This document shows, one piece after another, positions 34,797 through 43,453 of a stretch of 64,000 nt of DNA (positions within the stretch are counted from its first letter, which is position 1; the number at the start of each line of letters is the position of its first letter). The stretch covers positions 43,443-107,442 of the forward strand of contig JBKECO010000014.1 in the NCBI GenBank assembly GCA_047974745.1, written 5' to 3'. The notes under the pieces were generated by a model that worked only from the letters and a program-made list of their open reading frames with translations, did not search any database and was not told the origin of the DNA. A program made the translations under genes and the position numbers. Source of the DNA: JBKECO01 sp047974745. Its GTDB lineage: Bacteria > Bacillota > Clostridia > Lachnospirales > Lachnospiraceae.

Positions 34797-34824
34797 AGTT
34801 TATCACCAGAGAGATTTTTGTCAA
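34797..34824 (-). promoter_or_regulatory. Promoter of the T-box leader
   Basis: TTGACA (complement of 34819-34824) and TAAACT (complement of 34797-34802), spacer 16, with a TG extension before the -10. It sits just beyond the ispF stop codon. Confidence 0.7.
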
Positions 34825-34838
34825 CCTTTTTCTTATGC

Positions 34839-35381
34839 CTATTTTTTACAGCCCGAACAACTGCTGCAGGCTAGATTTTCACTGTCTGCAGCAAGCATAT
34901 TTTCATCGAATAAAGACACGATGCCGCAGATTGCCTGTGCACTGATTCCATCGCCGGCACCTGTAAATCCCAATCCTTCCTCCGTAGTCGCTTTGACGTT
35001 CACCTGTCTTTTTTCAATACGGAGTGCTGCTGCAATATTGATTTCCATTTCTTCTATGTAAGGGCGCATTTTGGGATTCTGTGCAATGATAGTCGCATCA
35101 ATATTCTCGACTCTGTAATTTGCCTCATCCAGCAGAATCCTAACTTCCTCTAACAGCTTTATACTAGAGACCCCAAGGTAGGTATCTGAGGAATCCGGAA
35201 AATGTTTTCCGATATCACCCAGTGCTGCCGCACCTAGTAATGCATCCATGACAGCATGAAGCAGAACATCAGCATCTGAATGACCTTGCAGCCCCTGGTC
35301 ATAAGGAATATCCACTCCACCAAGTATTAATTTTCTTCCTTCTGTTAATCTATGTACATCATATCCAATTCCTACACGCAT
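34839..35381 (-). CDS. ispF: 2-C-methyl-D-erythritol 2,4-cyclodiphosphate synthase
   Basis: 180 residues; about 20 longer than usual. The metal ligands are in GYDVHRL (Asp8, His10), and HSDADVLLHAVMDALLGAA and DIGKHFPDSS follow as expected. It closes the cyclodiphosphate ring in the non-mevalonate isoprenoid pathway. The extra C-terminal tail ends ACSSCSGCKK, with four cysteines spaced like a small metal or thiol site. The tail's role is unknown. Confidence 0.93.
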   Translation of the reverse strand: MRVGIGYDVHRLTEGRKLILGGVDIPYDQGLQGHSDADVLLHAVMDALLGAAALGDIGKHFPDSSDTYLGVSSIKLLEEVRILLDEANYRVENIDATIIAQNPKMRPYIEEMEINIAAALRIEKRQVNVKATTEEGLGFTGAGDGISAQAICGIVSLFDENMLAADSENLACSSCSGCKK

Positions 35382-35445
35382 TCAGCACCTCTTTCTATCA
35401 AACGATGTCTTTTCTTATAACTATAATACCAAAAAAAAAGAGAGG

Positions 35446-36501
35446 TTAAAACCCCTCTTCTAATTCCATCATGACCTCTTTCACCGTGGAGATCGAATGG
35501 ATCGAGCCCACATCTGCACCGCAGAACATCAGTCCATTGTCCACATCTCCTCTCACAGCCATCGTCAGTGCCTCTGTGATACAGTATGGTATTTCTCTGA
35601 TATCGCATTTCGCTAAGCACTGATAACATTTTCTTACAGGAATCCTGCTCTCCTGCACTGCCTTCAGAAATTTATTATTCAAAGCACGTCCCGGCATTCC
35701 GACCGGACTCTTTATAATAGCCACATCTTCATCCTTAGCATTAATATAAGCCTGTTTGTAGGCATCGGATGCATCACATTCTGTGGTTGCAACGAATCTC
35801 GTACCAACTTGAACCCCATCTGCGCCAAGTTCCATAGCGTGTCTGACATCTTCTTTGGTGCTGATTCCACCAGCAACAATAACCGGTATCATCATTCCAA
35901 ATTTCCGGGCATAGCTCTTCACAGTCGCAATGATCTTTTTTATCTCCTGATCAAAATCCTCCTGTGTCATCTTCTCTAGATCATCCGTGGAAAATCCAAG
36001 ATGCCCTCCTGCCTTTGGTCCTTCGATCACAACGAAATCAGCTGTACGCTGGTATTTCTTCTCCCACATTTTCAATATGACAGAAGCGGCCTTTTCAGAT
36101 GATACGATGGGTGCGATTTTTGAGGCTGAACCCTTTACAAATTCCGGCAGCCGCAACGGAAGACCTGCTCCACTGATAACGACATCTGCTCCGGCAGTTA
36201 CTGCTGCTTTCACATGCTCAGCATAGTGCTTTAACGCCACCATGACATTGACTCCCACAAGACCACCGATCGCCTGAGCCTTCGCAAGTTTTATGTGCTT
36301 CTCGATCGCTCTTAAATTGCATCCCTGCTCATCCTGATCAAAACCCTCTTCATCATATCCGATCTGGGCTGTGGATATAATGCCAATTCCACCTTCGTGT
36401 GCAACTGCACCGGCCAGTCCGGAACGGCTTACCCCTACACCCATTCCACCCTGGATGATGGGCACACGTGCCACTTTATCACCAATACGTAATTCTTTCA
36501 C
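35446..36501 (-). CDS. Nitronate monooxygenase / FabK-like flavoprotein
   Basis: 351 residues. An FMN-binding TIM-barrel protein of the NMO/FabK family: PIIQGGMGVGVS (about 14-25), EGPKAGGHLGFS (about 161-172), VAGGISTKEDV (about 213) and GADGVQVGTRF (about 228). The C-terminal KCYQCLAKCDI segment is common in clostridial members. It may oxidise nitronates or act as an enoyl reductase; sequence alone does not settle which. No fatty-acid genes are adjacent. It has its own promoter. Confidence 0.8.
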   Translation of the reverse strand: MKELRIGDKVARVPIIQGGMGVGVSRSGLAGAVAHEGGIGIISTAQIGYDEEGFDQDEQGCNLRAIEKHIKLAKAQAIGGLVGVNVMVALKHYAEHVKAAVTAGADVVISGAGLPLRLPEFVKGSASKIAPIVSSEKAASVILKMWEKKYQRTADFVVIEGPKAGGHLGFSTDDLEKMTQEDFDQEIKKIIATVKSYARKFGMMIPVIVAGGISTKEDVRHAMELGADGVQVGTRFVATTECDASDAYKQAYINAKDEDVAIIKSPVGMPGRALNNKFLKAVQESRIPVRKCYQCLAKCDIREIPYCITEALTMAVRGDVDNGLMFCGADVGSIHSISTVKEVMMELEEGF

Positions 36502-36574
36502 CTGAGTTATCCTCCAGTATTCATTCTATTCCAAGCTGTTACATTCCTGTAGTACTGCCTTTTAGTACCGTTTC

Positions 36575-36603
36575 AGCGTAGCACTTGGCAGTTATGATGT
36601 CAA
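36575..36603 (-). promoter_or_regulatory. Promoter of the NMO/FabK-like gene
   Basis: TTGACA (complement of 36598-36603) and TACGCT (complement of 36575-36580), spacer 17 bases, 74 bases upstream of the start codon. Confidence 0.65.
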
Positions 36604-36726
36604 GTTTTTTTAGTAATACATTCTATTATATGTAGTTATTATAACTATATATATTTATCCTAATTAACAGACAATTCATGAATTTTTATGCAATTGAGTT
36701 TCTTTAATAAACCTAATAGAAACCTA

Positions 36727-36756
36727 TTGACTTTTATCGAAGAATGACGTTATAAT
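36727..36756 (+). promoter_or_regulatory. Promoter of the tRNA-Val/tRNA-Met unit
   Basis: TTGACT (36727-36732) and TATAAT (36751-36756), spacer 18, about 40 bases before tRNA-Val. Confidence 0.75.
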
Positions 36757-36797
36757 AGCAAAGCAGGTTGAGGAAATCAATGACTTGCAAATGACAT

Positions 36798-36870
36798 GGG
36801 ATCTTAGCTCAGCTGGGAGAGCATCTGCCTTACAAGCAGAGGGTCATAGGTTCGAGCCCTATAGGTCCCA
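36798..36870 (+). tRNA. tRNA-Val (anticodon TAC)
   Basis: Full cloverleaf: acceptor GGGATCT with AGGTCCC, D-arm GCTC/GAGC, anticodon loop CTTACAA within CTGC/GCAG, T-arm loop TTCGAGC. 73 bases, discriminator A, no encoded CCA. Confidence 0.95.
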
Positions 36871-36890
36871 TATTTTTTTAACTTCATTTT

Positions 36891-36964
36891 GGCGGAATAG
36901 CTCAGTTGGCCAGAGCACACGGTTCATACCCGTGGTGTCGAGAGTTCGAATCTCCCTTCCGCTA
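36891..36964 (+). tRNA. tRNA-Met (anticodon CAT, elongator type)
   Basis: Acceptor GGCGGAA with TTCCGCT (first pair G-U, as in other Firmicute elongator tRNA-Met), anticodon loop TTCATAC in an ACGG/CCGT stem and T-loop TTCGAAT. The start does not have the C1-A72 mismatch of initiator tRNA. No encoded CCA. Confidence 0.93.
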
Positions 36965-36969
36965 CTTAG

Positions 36970-36996
36970 ACTGAAACTGATGTTTCAGTTTTTTTT
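36970..36996 (+). terminator. Terminator of the tRNA unit
   Basis: ACTGAAAC (36970-36977) pairs with GTTTCAGT (36982-36989), followed by a T-run. It lies six bases after tRNA-Met. Confidence 0.88.
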
Positions 36997-37025
36997 ATGT
37001 CAGAAGACACAAATGTGCGAAGACT

Positions 37026-37057
37026 GCCAGCCTATTTAATTACGGATTGTTTCGTGC
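37026..37057 (-). repeat. Dispersed 32-base repeat (copy 2 of 3)
   Basis: The 32 bases are identical, in reverse complement, to 63206-63237. Read on the minus strand it starts GCACGAAACAATCC and ends AGGCTGGC. It lies just past the tRNA terminator and points back toward it. Confidence 0.85.
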
Positions 37058-37184
37058 TTTACACTCCCACAATCCTCCTAGAATTCTTCTGAACATTCTC
37101 CCGCTTTTAGGTTTTACAGGGGACAAACCATTTGTTTACCTGAATTTGATCTATTAGAGCATCTATTTCTTAACAAGGCTTTGG

Positions 37185-37371
37185 CTTTGGACAATTTTGT
37201 GCCCTTTTTGACCACTTATGTCCAAAGATAGGAGTTTGCCCTCCTTAGATGAGCATATTCTAAGAAATTCTAGGATGTTTGGATCAAAATCGAGTCTTAG
37301 CATGTCAGATGTTCCAAAATTCTGCCATTTTTGGACAATCCCATCCAGATTTACACCTAAAATGTCCAAAG
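37185..37371. repeat. 187-bp repeat element, copy A
   Basis: Starts CTTTGGACAATTTT and ends AAAATGTCCAAAG, an imperfect inverted terminal repeat. The same 187-base length and about nine-tenths identity are found at 37563-37749. The internal TTTGGACA/TGTCCAAA motif recurs several times. No transposase. The minus strand holds a 79-residue open frame that is similar in both copies, but I do not call it a gene. Confidence 0.8.
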
Positions 37372-37493
37372 CAAGTGGTATACTTGTTTGCTCGTGGATC
37401 ATATCAGCTATTTTCTCGTGGATCTAAGTTTGACCTTAGTGCATCTATGTATATGTTCTATAACGACACTTTTATTTCTTGACCAGGCTTTGG

Positions 37494-37562
37494 CTTTGGA
37501 CAATTTATGCTCTTCTGACCTCTTTGGCTTTGGACAATTTTATACTCTTCTGACCACTTCGA
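37494..37562. repeat. Two partial head copies of the 187-bp element
   Basis: CTTTGGACAATTT plus a CTCTTCTGACC-like tail occurs at 37494 and 37528, then begins again at 37563 as the head of the full second element. The spacing is 34-35 bases, giving a small tandem array. Confidence 0.75.
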
Positions 37563-37749
37563 CTTTGGACAATTTTGTGCTCCTTTTGACCACTTATGTC
37601 CAAAGATAGGAGTTTGCCCTCCTTAGATGAGCATATTCTAAGAAATTTTAGGATGTTTGGACCAAAATCGAGTCGTAGCATGTCAGATGTTCCAAAATTC
37701 TGACATTTTTGGACATTCCCTTTCAATTTCACTCCTAAATTGTCCAAAG
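37563..37749. repeat. 187-bp repeat element, copy B
   Basis: Direct-orientation second copy. Here the outer inverted repeat extends further: CCACTT lies just before it and AAGTGG just after TTGTCCAAAGC. Both full copies are followed by CAAGTGG. Most differences from copy A lie in the last 40 bases. Confidence 0.8.
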
Positions 37750-37810
37750 CAAGTGGCCAATCTATCGAAGATACTTTTTTTTATTATCATAGCAAAGTGC
37801 ATTATCATAT

Positions 37811-37853
37811 AAAAAAACCGCAGCTTGCCAGATTTTCTGTATGCTGCGGTTTT
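37811..37853 (-). terminator. Terminator of pta
   Basis: AACCGCAGC (37816-37824) pairs with GCTGCGGTT (37843-37851). On the minus strand a run of T follows. It lies about 180 bases past the pta stop, with the 28-bp repeats in between. Confidence 0.8.
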
Positions 37854-37880
37854 ATGCTATTTTTCTGCACGATTCAGTGT

Positions 37881-38005
37881 TTTATCGATTTCCATATGCT
37901 TCAATTTGTTTATCGATTTCCATATGCTTCAATTTGTTTATCGATTTCCATATGCTTCAATTTGTTTATCGATTTCCAAATGCTTCAGTTTGTTTATCGA
38001 TTTCA
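37881..38005. repeat. 28-bp tandem repeats in the pta 3' region
   Basis: Units beginning TTTATCGATTTCC start at 37881, 37909, 37937, 37965 and 37993 (the last partial). The first three are identical and the fourth differs by two bases. No spacers, so this is not a CRISPR array. Each unit contains the palindromes ATCGAT and CATATG (the latter lost in unit four). Confidence 0.9.
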
Positions 38006-38030
38006 ATGAATTGTGGCTTATATCTTATGT

Positions 38031-39014
38031 TTATGCAAGTGCTGCTGTAATAATTGCCATGGAATACACTTCTGCCGCATCACATCCACGGGAAAGATCA
38101 TTGATCGGTGCATTCAGTCCCAGAAGAATTGGTCCATATGCTTCAAAATTACCAAGTCTTTGAGCGATCTTATATCCGATATTTCCGGAATTGATATCCG
38201 GGAAGATAAATGTATTTGCATGACCAGCCACATCTGAATCGGAACACTTCGTCTTTGCCACACGAGGTGAAACGGCTGCGTCGAACTGAATCTCTCCTTC
38301 TACAGCGAGCTCTGGTGCTTTTTCTTTTACTTTTAATGTTGCATTTCTCATTTTGTCTACAGTAGGACCTTTTCCGGATCCCAGGGTCGAATAGCTTAAA
38401 AATGCCACCTTAGGATCGATTCCAAAGATCTTCGCACATCTTGCTGCTTCAATTCCGATCTCTACCAGTTCATCCTCTGACGGATCGATATTGATCGCAC
38501 AGTCTGCCATTGCAAGGACTTCATTCTCTCCTGTCGCTCTCGGTCTCACAAGAATGAACACTGAGGAAACAATGGTATTCTCAGGCTTTGTCTTAATAAG
38601 CTGGAGTGCAGGTCTTACTGTATCAGCTGTTGAATAGGTAGCACCTCCAAGCAGAGCATCTGCAATACCTTGTTTTACGAGCATAGTTCCGAAATAATTC
38701 GCTTTGCTCAGCGTTTTTCTAGCCTCCTCCGGCGTGATTCCTTTTCCTTTTCTCAGCTCACAGAAGCTCTCGACCATCTCATCCATGTGCTCATAATTTA
38801 ATGGGTCAATGATTTCCGCTCCACGGATATTGAATCCACTTTCCTCTGCAGCAGCTATGATCTCCTTTTCGTTTCCGACTAAGATCGGATGTAAAAAATT
38901 ACTAGCAAGCAGACGTGAAGAAGCTTCTAATATACGAGGGTCGGTTCCTTCTGTAAATACGATTCTTTTAGGGTCATTTTTCAAGATTTCAATTAATTGT
39001 CCAAAACCAAACAT
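38031..39014 (-). CDS. pta: Phosphate acetyltransferase
   Basis: 327 residues, the usual length of the short Pta form. Typical segments: VFTEGTDPRILEASSRLLA (about 19), GGATYSTADTVRPALQLI (about 124), SYSTLGSGKGP (about 219) and the end region ANTFIFPDINSGNIGYKIAQRL. Converts acetyl-CoA and phosphate to acetyl phosphate for ATP generation. ackA is not next to it here, unlike in many clostridia. RBS AGGAGAG. Confidence 0.93.
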   Translation of the reverse strand: MFGFGQLIEILKNDPKRIVFTEGTDPRILEASSRLLASNFLHPILVGNEKEIIAAAEESGFNIRGAEIIDPLNYEHMDEMVESFCELRKGKGITPEEARKTLSKANYFGTMLVKQGIADALLGGATYSTADTVRPALQLIKTKPENTIVSSVFILVRPRATGENEVLAMADCAINIDPSEDELVEIGIEAARCAKIFGIDPKVAFLSYSTLGSGKGPTVDKMRNATLKVKEKAPELAVEGEIQFDAAVSPRVAKTKCSDSDVAGHANTFIFPDINSGNIGYKIAQRLGNFEAYGPILLGLNAPINDLSRGCDAAEVYSMAIITAALA

Positions 39015-39053
39015 ATTCGATCTCTCCTATCTTTTTGAGTTGTTCCTAATAAT

Positions 39054-39081
39054 ATTGTATACAATAATTTTAAAAAATCAA
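39054..39081 (-). promoter_or_regulatory. Promoter of pta
   Basis: TTGATT (complement of 39076-39081) and TACAAT (complement of 39054-39059), spacer 16, about 40 bases before the start codon. Confidence 0.65.
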
Positions 39082-39117
39082 GAACTCTCGTCGGTGCATT
39101 GAAAAAAAACCATCTAA

Positions 39118-41541
39118 TTATTTTTTTAACAATCTTTCCACCAGCTTCACGCACTCTGCTGCATCCTTTGAGAACCCATCGGCATGGATTTCTTCCGCAT
39201 AAGAAGGCGTTGCTGCTGCGCCTCCAATAATGATCTTAAAGTCTTTTCCCAGTCTCTTCGACAAGTCCACCACCTCTTTCATTCGAACCATCGTCGTTGT
39301 CATCAACGCGGAAAGGGCAATAACCTGTGCCTGTTCGGCAACGGCTGTGTCTACAATTTTTTCAGCAGCCACATCCTTACCAAGATCGATCACCCGATAT
39401 CCGAAATTGCGAAGCAGCAGAGCAACCAGATTCTTCCCGATATCATGGATATCTCCTTCAACAGTGGCGATCACAATGGTTGCTTTGGGCTGAGTCAAAC
39501 TGTCCTTTTCGATCATTGGCTCCAGATAAGAAATTCCATATTCCATTGCATTGGCACTTGCGATCAGCTGGGGCAGAAAGTATACCTGCTGATCATAGAG
39601 TTCCCCGACCTTGCTGATCGCCGGGATCAGGACACGATTGATGAGATAGGATGCAGATACCTGTTTTTGTAAAAGTGTATCCAGCTCCAAACGAATTGTA
39701 TTCTTATTTCCATTTAAGACACAGGCTGCGATCCTCTCTTCCTGCATCGTCTGGTCATCATTCGATTTTTCCGAGTGAATGACCATCTTTTCATCCGCAG
39801 TCCTTTTGCTGCCCATACATTCTATATATCTTTTACTGGATCCCTTTTTATTCATCAATAGATCCGATGCAAGTGCAGTATGTTTTATTAGGTCCTGGGA
39901 AGGGTTCGCAATTGCGAGCGTCAGTCCCTTCTCAATGGCCAGCGTCAAAAATGCAGCATTGATATAATTCCTTTCAGGAAGTCCAAAGGAGATATTGGAA
40001 AGTCCGCACACAGTTGCTAACCCCAGCTCCTTACGGCAATAGGAAATCGTTTCCAGACACTCGATTGCAGCTGCCTGATTCGCCCCTACCGTTGCCACCA
40101 GACCATCTACAATAATAGCTTCCCTGGAAATTCCATGATCCTGTGCGGCCGCTAAGATCTCTCCAATGATTTCATGCTTTTCTTCTATTGTTTTCGGAAG
40201 CCCTTTTCCTGAGAGCGGAAGCAATATGAACATAGCCCCATATTTACTGGCTATTGGAATCAGCTGTTGGAATTTTTCCGGCTCCAAAGAAATGGAATTG
40301 ATCAAAGCCCGACCTGGATAGATCCGTAATGCAGCTTCCAACACCTTTGGATCACTGGAGTCGAAACACAATGGGAGATTCGTAACGGAGCCGATCTCAT
40401 AAATCGCTTCCTTCATTAGTGCGATCTCATCAATTCCATTCATTCCAAGATTGACATCCAGTATTGCTGCACCATCGGCCTCTTGTTCCTGTGCAAGATC
40501 CATAACGCTGTCCAGATTACCTTCTAACAGCTCCTCCTGAAGGAATCTTTTTCCCGTTGGATTGATGCGCTCACCTATGATCTGCAAAGGCCCATCCAGA
40601 TTCAGTTCCACCGTTCTGCGTTCCGATGTCAGATATCGTTTTGGTTCCTGTATCCTTTTTAATGGCACTTCACCCTGAATCAACTGATACAGCTGACTGA
40701 TATGCTCTGGTGTCGTACCACAGCAGCCTCCGATGAGGGATGCCCCTGCAGACACCAGATCCTTTGCAGCTGCTGCAAATTCCTGCGGCTGCATATCGAA
40801 TACGGTTCTTCCCTCAAGTAGCTTTGGAAGTCCTGCATTTGGTTTTGCAAAAACAGGAATCCCGACTGCATCACACATCATTTTCACCTGTTCCGTCATC
40901 TGCTTTGGACCAGTGGAACAATTGATCCCTACCGCATCTGCACCAAGGGATTCCAGTACAATCGCAGATGTCACGGGATCCGAACCAAAAAGAGTTTTTC
41001 CACTGGGCTCAAAAGTCAGGCTGACCATAACAGGCAGATCGCAGGTCTCCTTTGCTGCGATCAGGGCAGCCCTGCACTCAGAGAGACTCATCATGGTCTC
41101 AATTACAAGCAGATCAGCACCCGCCTGTGAAATTGCCAGGATCTGCTCTTTATAGATTGTCACCAGTTCTTCAAAATCCAGATCGCCAATGGGGTAGAGC
41201 TGTTGTCCAGTCATCGAAATATCCCCTGCCACCAGTGCCTCCCCTGCTGCTGCCTCCAGTGAGAGCTTCACCAGCTGTTGATTGATCTCGAACAGGTTCT
41301 GTTCCAGACCAAATTCCGCCAGCTTGATTCTGTTTCCAGTGAAGGTAGGTGCATAAAGGATATTCGTCCCTGCCTTCACATAAGCCTTCTGCAGATCCAG
41401 TATCACCTGTGGATTATCCAGTATCCATTGTTCCGGGCATACTCCAAGCGGCATTCCCGCTGCCTGCAGATTTGTTCCTGTTGCACCGTCCAGCAGCAGG
41501 ACTTTATTCTGTAAAAGATGTTTAAATTCCAATCGATCCAT
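39118..41541 (-). CDS. metH: Cobalamin-dependent methionine synthase without reactivation domain
   Basis: 807 residues, against about 1,200 in E. coli. Domains: homocysteine methyltransferase (about 1-290, zinc Cys in GINCSTGP and GGCCGTTP), pterin-binding (about 315-570, ERINPTGKR and ILDVNLG), and the B12-binding cap and Rossmann domain (about 590-807, DIHDIGKN with the cobalt His). The C-terminal SAM-dependent reactivation domain is absent, as is known for other clostridia, so a separate reactivating protein should exist. Overlaps the upstream gene by 20 bases. Confidence 0.92.
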   Translation of the reverse strand: MDRLEFKHLLQNKVLLLDGATGTNLQAAGMPLGVCPEQWILDNPQVILDLQKAYVKAGTNILYAPTFTGNRIKLAEFGLEQNLFEINQQLVKLSLEAAAGEALVAGDISMTGQQLYPIGDLDFEELVTIYKEQILAISQAGADLLVIETMMSLSECRAALIAAKETCDLPVMVSLTFEPSGKTLFGSDPVTSAIVLESLGADAVGINCSTGPKQMTEQVKMMCDAVGIPVFAKPNAGLPKLLEGRTVFDMQPQEFAAAAKDLVSAGASLIGGCCGTTPEHISQLYQLIQGEVPLKRIQEPKRYLTSERRTVELNLDGPLQIIGERINPTGKRFLQEELLEGNLDSVMDLAQEQEADGAAILDVNLGMNGIDEIALMKEAIYEIGSVTNLPLCFDSSDPKVLEAALRIYPGRALINSISLEPEKFQQLIPIASKYGAMFILLPLSGKGLPKTIEEKHEIIGEILAAAQDHGISREAIIVDGLVATVGANQAAAIECLETISYCRKELGLATVCGLSNISFGLPERNYINAAFLTLAIEKGLTLAIANPSQDLIKHTALASDLLMNKKGSSKRYIECMGSKRTADEKMVIHSEKSNDDQTMQEERIAACVLNGNKNTIRLELDTLLQKQVSASYLINRVLIPAISKVGELYDQQVYFLPQLIASANAMEYGISYLEPMIEKDSLTQPKATIVIATVEGDIHDIGKNLVALLLRNFGYRVIDLGKDVAAEKIVDTAVAEQAQVIALSALMTTTMVRMKEVVDLSKRLGKDFKIIIGGAAATPSYAEEIHADGFSKDAAECVKLVERLLKK

Positions 41542-43321
41542 TTTGTCTTCCTTTCAGCTCGCCAATAATTCCTGCAATGAGGGATGCCCGATTAAAGGGC
41601 GTCATAAAATAATATCCATCGGCCACGTCTTCCAGTTCAGCAATCAGCTCCAATGAAATTGCTGCCGCTGTCTCTTCCCCTTCGCTCCGTGACATATTCT
41701 CATGATATCTTGACAGAATCGTTTCCGGAATATGTATGCCCGGCATTACACTGTTCATGAAGTTCGCATTTTTATAGCTGACCAGAGGCATAATACCACA
41801 CATGATTCTGGTCTGGACTCTTTTTTTAATATACTGAATTCTCTCAATATCCTCCTTCGAGTAGATCGGCTGTGTCAGGAAAAAGCTGCATCCCGCCTGG
41901 ATTTTTTGCTCCATTCGCTTTATGACAGCCTCTGGGTTTGAGCCATGGTAATTCAGTGCCCCTCCCAGACTGACCGGATCTTCCCGGAAAAGTTCTTCGT
42001 TCATTTGAGAAATATATTCCATCAGACGGATGGAATTAAAATCAAAAACTGGTTTGATCTGACCAGCGGACTCCCTTCCCACCGGGTCACCGGTGACGAT
42101 CAGTGCATTTCGGATCTGCTCACAGTACATTCCCAGGAGACCAGCCCGCATCCCTATCACATTTTTATCTCTGCAGCTGATATGGGGCATGACCGGGATT
42201 CCTGTTTCCCTCTGGATCCTTGCAGCCAGATAGCCGGCATCCATACGGGTTCTGCCCAGGGGGGAATCCGACAGTGTCAGAAGATCTGCTCCGCACTCTT
42301 TTAACTGCTTTGCCCCCTCCAGGATTTTGGTGATATCAACTTCAAAGGGTGGATCCAGTTCAACGATCAGAGTCTTATGCCCGGCTTCCATTTTCCTGAT
42401 GAGCTTTGTATTTTGCTTTGATCCTGTGGTCTGATCCACCCCGACTGTCTTCTTTGCAGGAATCTCCATTTTATCTGTGACAGCTGAGAGTTCCCTGATA
42501 TAGTCGGGGGTCGTACCACAGCAGCCCCCTAATATTTCGATGCCAAGCTGTGCGATGTCACTCATCTTATCTATAAAATACGATCTGCTGCCCGAATACA
42601 CTGTCTTTGCTCTCAGACCGATGGGATACCCAGCGTTCGGAAGTGCTGAACAATATTTATTATTTAAAAAATCTGTCTTTTCCAGCTGCTGATACATATG
42701 AGCTGCTTCCATACCGCAGTTCAAGCCAAAAGCATCTATGGTATCAAGACTTGATGCCTTTTGGATCATCTTACGAATACTAAGACCGAGCCTTGTGTAG
42801 CCCGTCTGGTCAAAGGAAAACTGTGTCCATATAAAAACATCCTTTTTCTGTTTTAAATACGAAGTGATTTCTTCCAGATAAATGAACTCCGACTGTGTTT
42901 CGAATAAAAAAATCTGTGCCCCGGCCGCTAAAAATGTGTCGCAGATCATTTTGTATTCCTGTAGGATCACATCCCGCCCAAGATAGCCCGCATCGTGGAT
43001 CGGTCCGATATCTGCTGCAATAAAGACATCCTTACCGCTTTCTCTGACTGCCTGTTCAGCGATTTCATACCCACTGCGAACGATTCTGTTTATCATTACT
43101 TCATCATCAAGAAATAAGCTGTTCGCTGCAAATGTATTCGTTCGAATCAGTGTCGCCCCTGCCTCGATATATTCAATATGTATGTCCCTTATTCTATCTG
43201 GATGGGTCAGATTCTGCATTTCTGCCATCTGCTCTTCCCTGGGATATTTACTTTCAAAATAGGTACCCATTGCGCCGTCTGTGATGATTCTCCGGCTCTT
43301 TAAATGTTCCTTTATCCTCAT
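41522..43321 (-). CDS. yitJ: Bifunctional homocysteine S-methyltransferase / methylenetetrahydrofolate reductase
   Basis: 599 residues from the ATG at 43321, with AAAGGAG at correct spacing; 17 further upstream residues are in frame but lack a binding site. The N-terminal homocysteine methyltransferase (about 1-290, LNCGMEA and GGCCGTTP zinc ligands) is fused to a MetF-type domain (about 315-590, LVTLS-like segment, ALNYHGSNPEAVI, FFLTQPIYS). This is the YitJ layout. It supplies methyl-folate and may itself methylate homocysteine. Coupled to metH. No SAM riboswitch is seen upstream. Confidence 0.88.
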   Translation of the reverse strand: MRIKEHLKSRRIITDGAMGTYFESKYPREEQMAEMQNLTHPDRIRDIHIEYIEAGATLIRTNTFAANSLFLDDEVMINRIVRSGYEIAEQAVRESGKDVFIAADIGPIHDAGYLGRDVILQEYKMICDTFLAAGAQIFLFETQSEFIYLEEITSYLKQKKDVFIWTQFSFDQTGYTRLGLSIRKMIQKASSLDTIDAFGLNCGMEAAHMYQQLEKTDFLNNKYCSALPNAGYPIGLRAKTVYSGSRSYFIDKMSDIAQLGIEILGGCCGTTPDYIRELSAVTDKMEIPAKKTVGVDQTTGSKQNTKLIRKMEAGHKTLIVELDPPFEVDITKILEGAKQLKECGADLLTLSDSPLGRTRMDAGYLAARIQRETGIPVMPHISCRDKNVIGMRAGLLGMYCEQIRNALIVTGDPVGRESAGQIKPVFDFNSIRLMEYISQMNEELFREDPVSLGGALNYHGSNPEAVIKRMEQKIQAGCSFFLTQPIYSKEDIERIQYIKKRVQTRIMCGIMPLVSYKNANFMNSVMPGIHIPETILSRYHENMSRSEGEETAAAISLELIAELEDVADGYYFMTPFNRASLIAGIIGELKGRQNGSIGI

Positions 43322-43423
43322 GTCACATCTCCTTTGCTCCATCATTATATTGTTTTTTTTGCAGAGGCGCAAGACATACCAGAAAGGATATCCATAAGAA
43401 AGATCAAATCTCTTTGCTATATA

Positions 43424-43453
43424 AAAAAACTGACCTTACACAGTCAGTTTTTT
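43424..43453 (-). terminator. Terminator overlapping the stop of the TVP38-GNAT gene
   Basis: AAAAAACTGAC (43424-43434) pairs with GTCAGTTTTTT (43443-43453). It covers the last codons of the gene ending at 43436. Confidence 0.8.

Noticed and set aside
37163..37747. Two similar 79-80-residue minus-strand open frames in the 187-bp elements
   Set aside because: No ribosome binding site and no recognisable domain; the similarity follows from the repeated DNA. Kept as repeats only.
37881..38005. Possible CRISPR array from 28-bp repeats
   Set aside because: Repeats are directly adjacent with no spacers and no cas genes are present; they are simple tandem repeats.
43322..43435. A SAM riboswitch upstream of the metF/metH pair
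   Set aside because: The gap is only about 110 bases, part of it the neighbour's terminator, and no SAM-I core motif could be found by eye.
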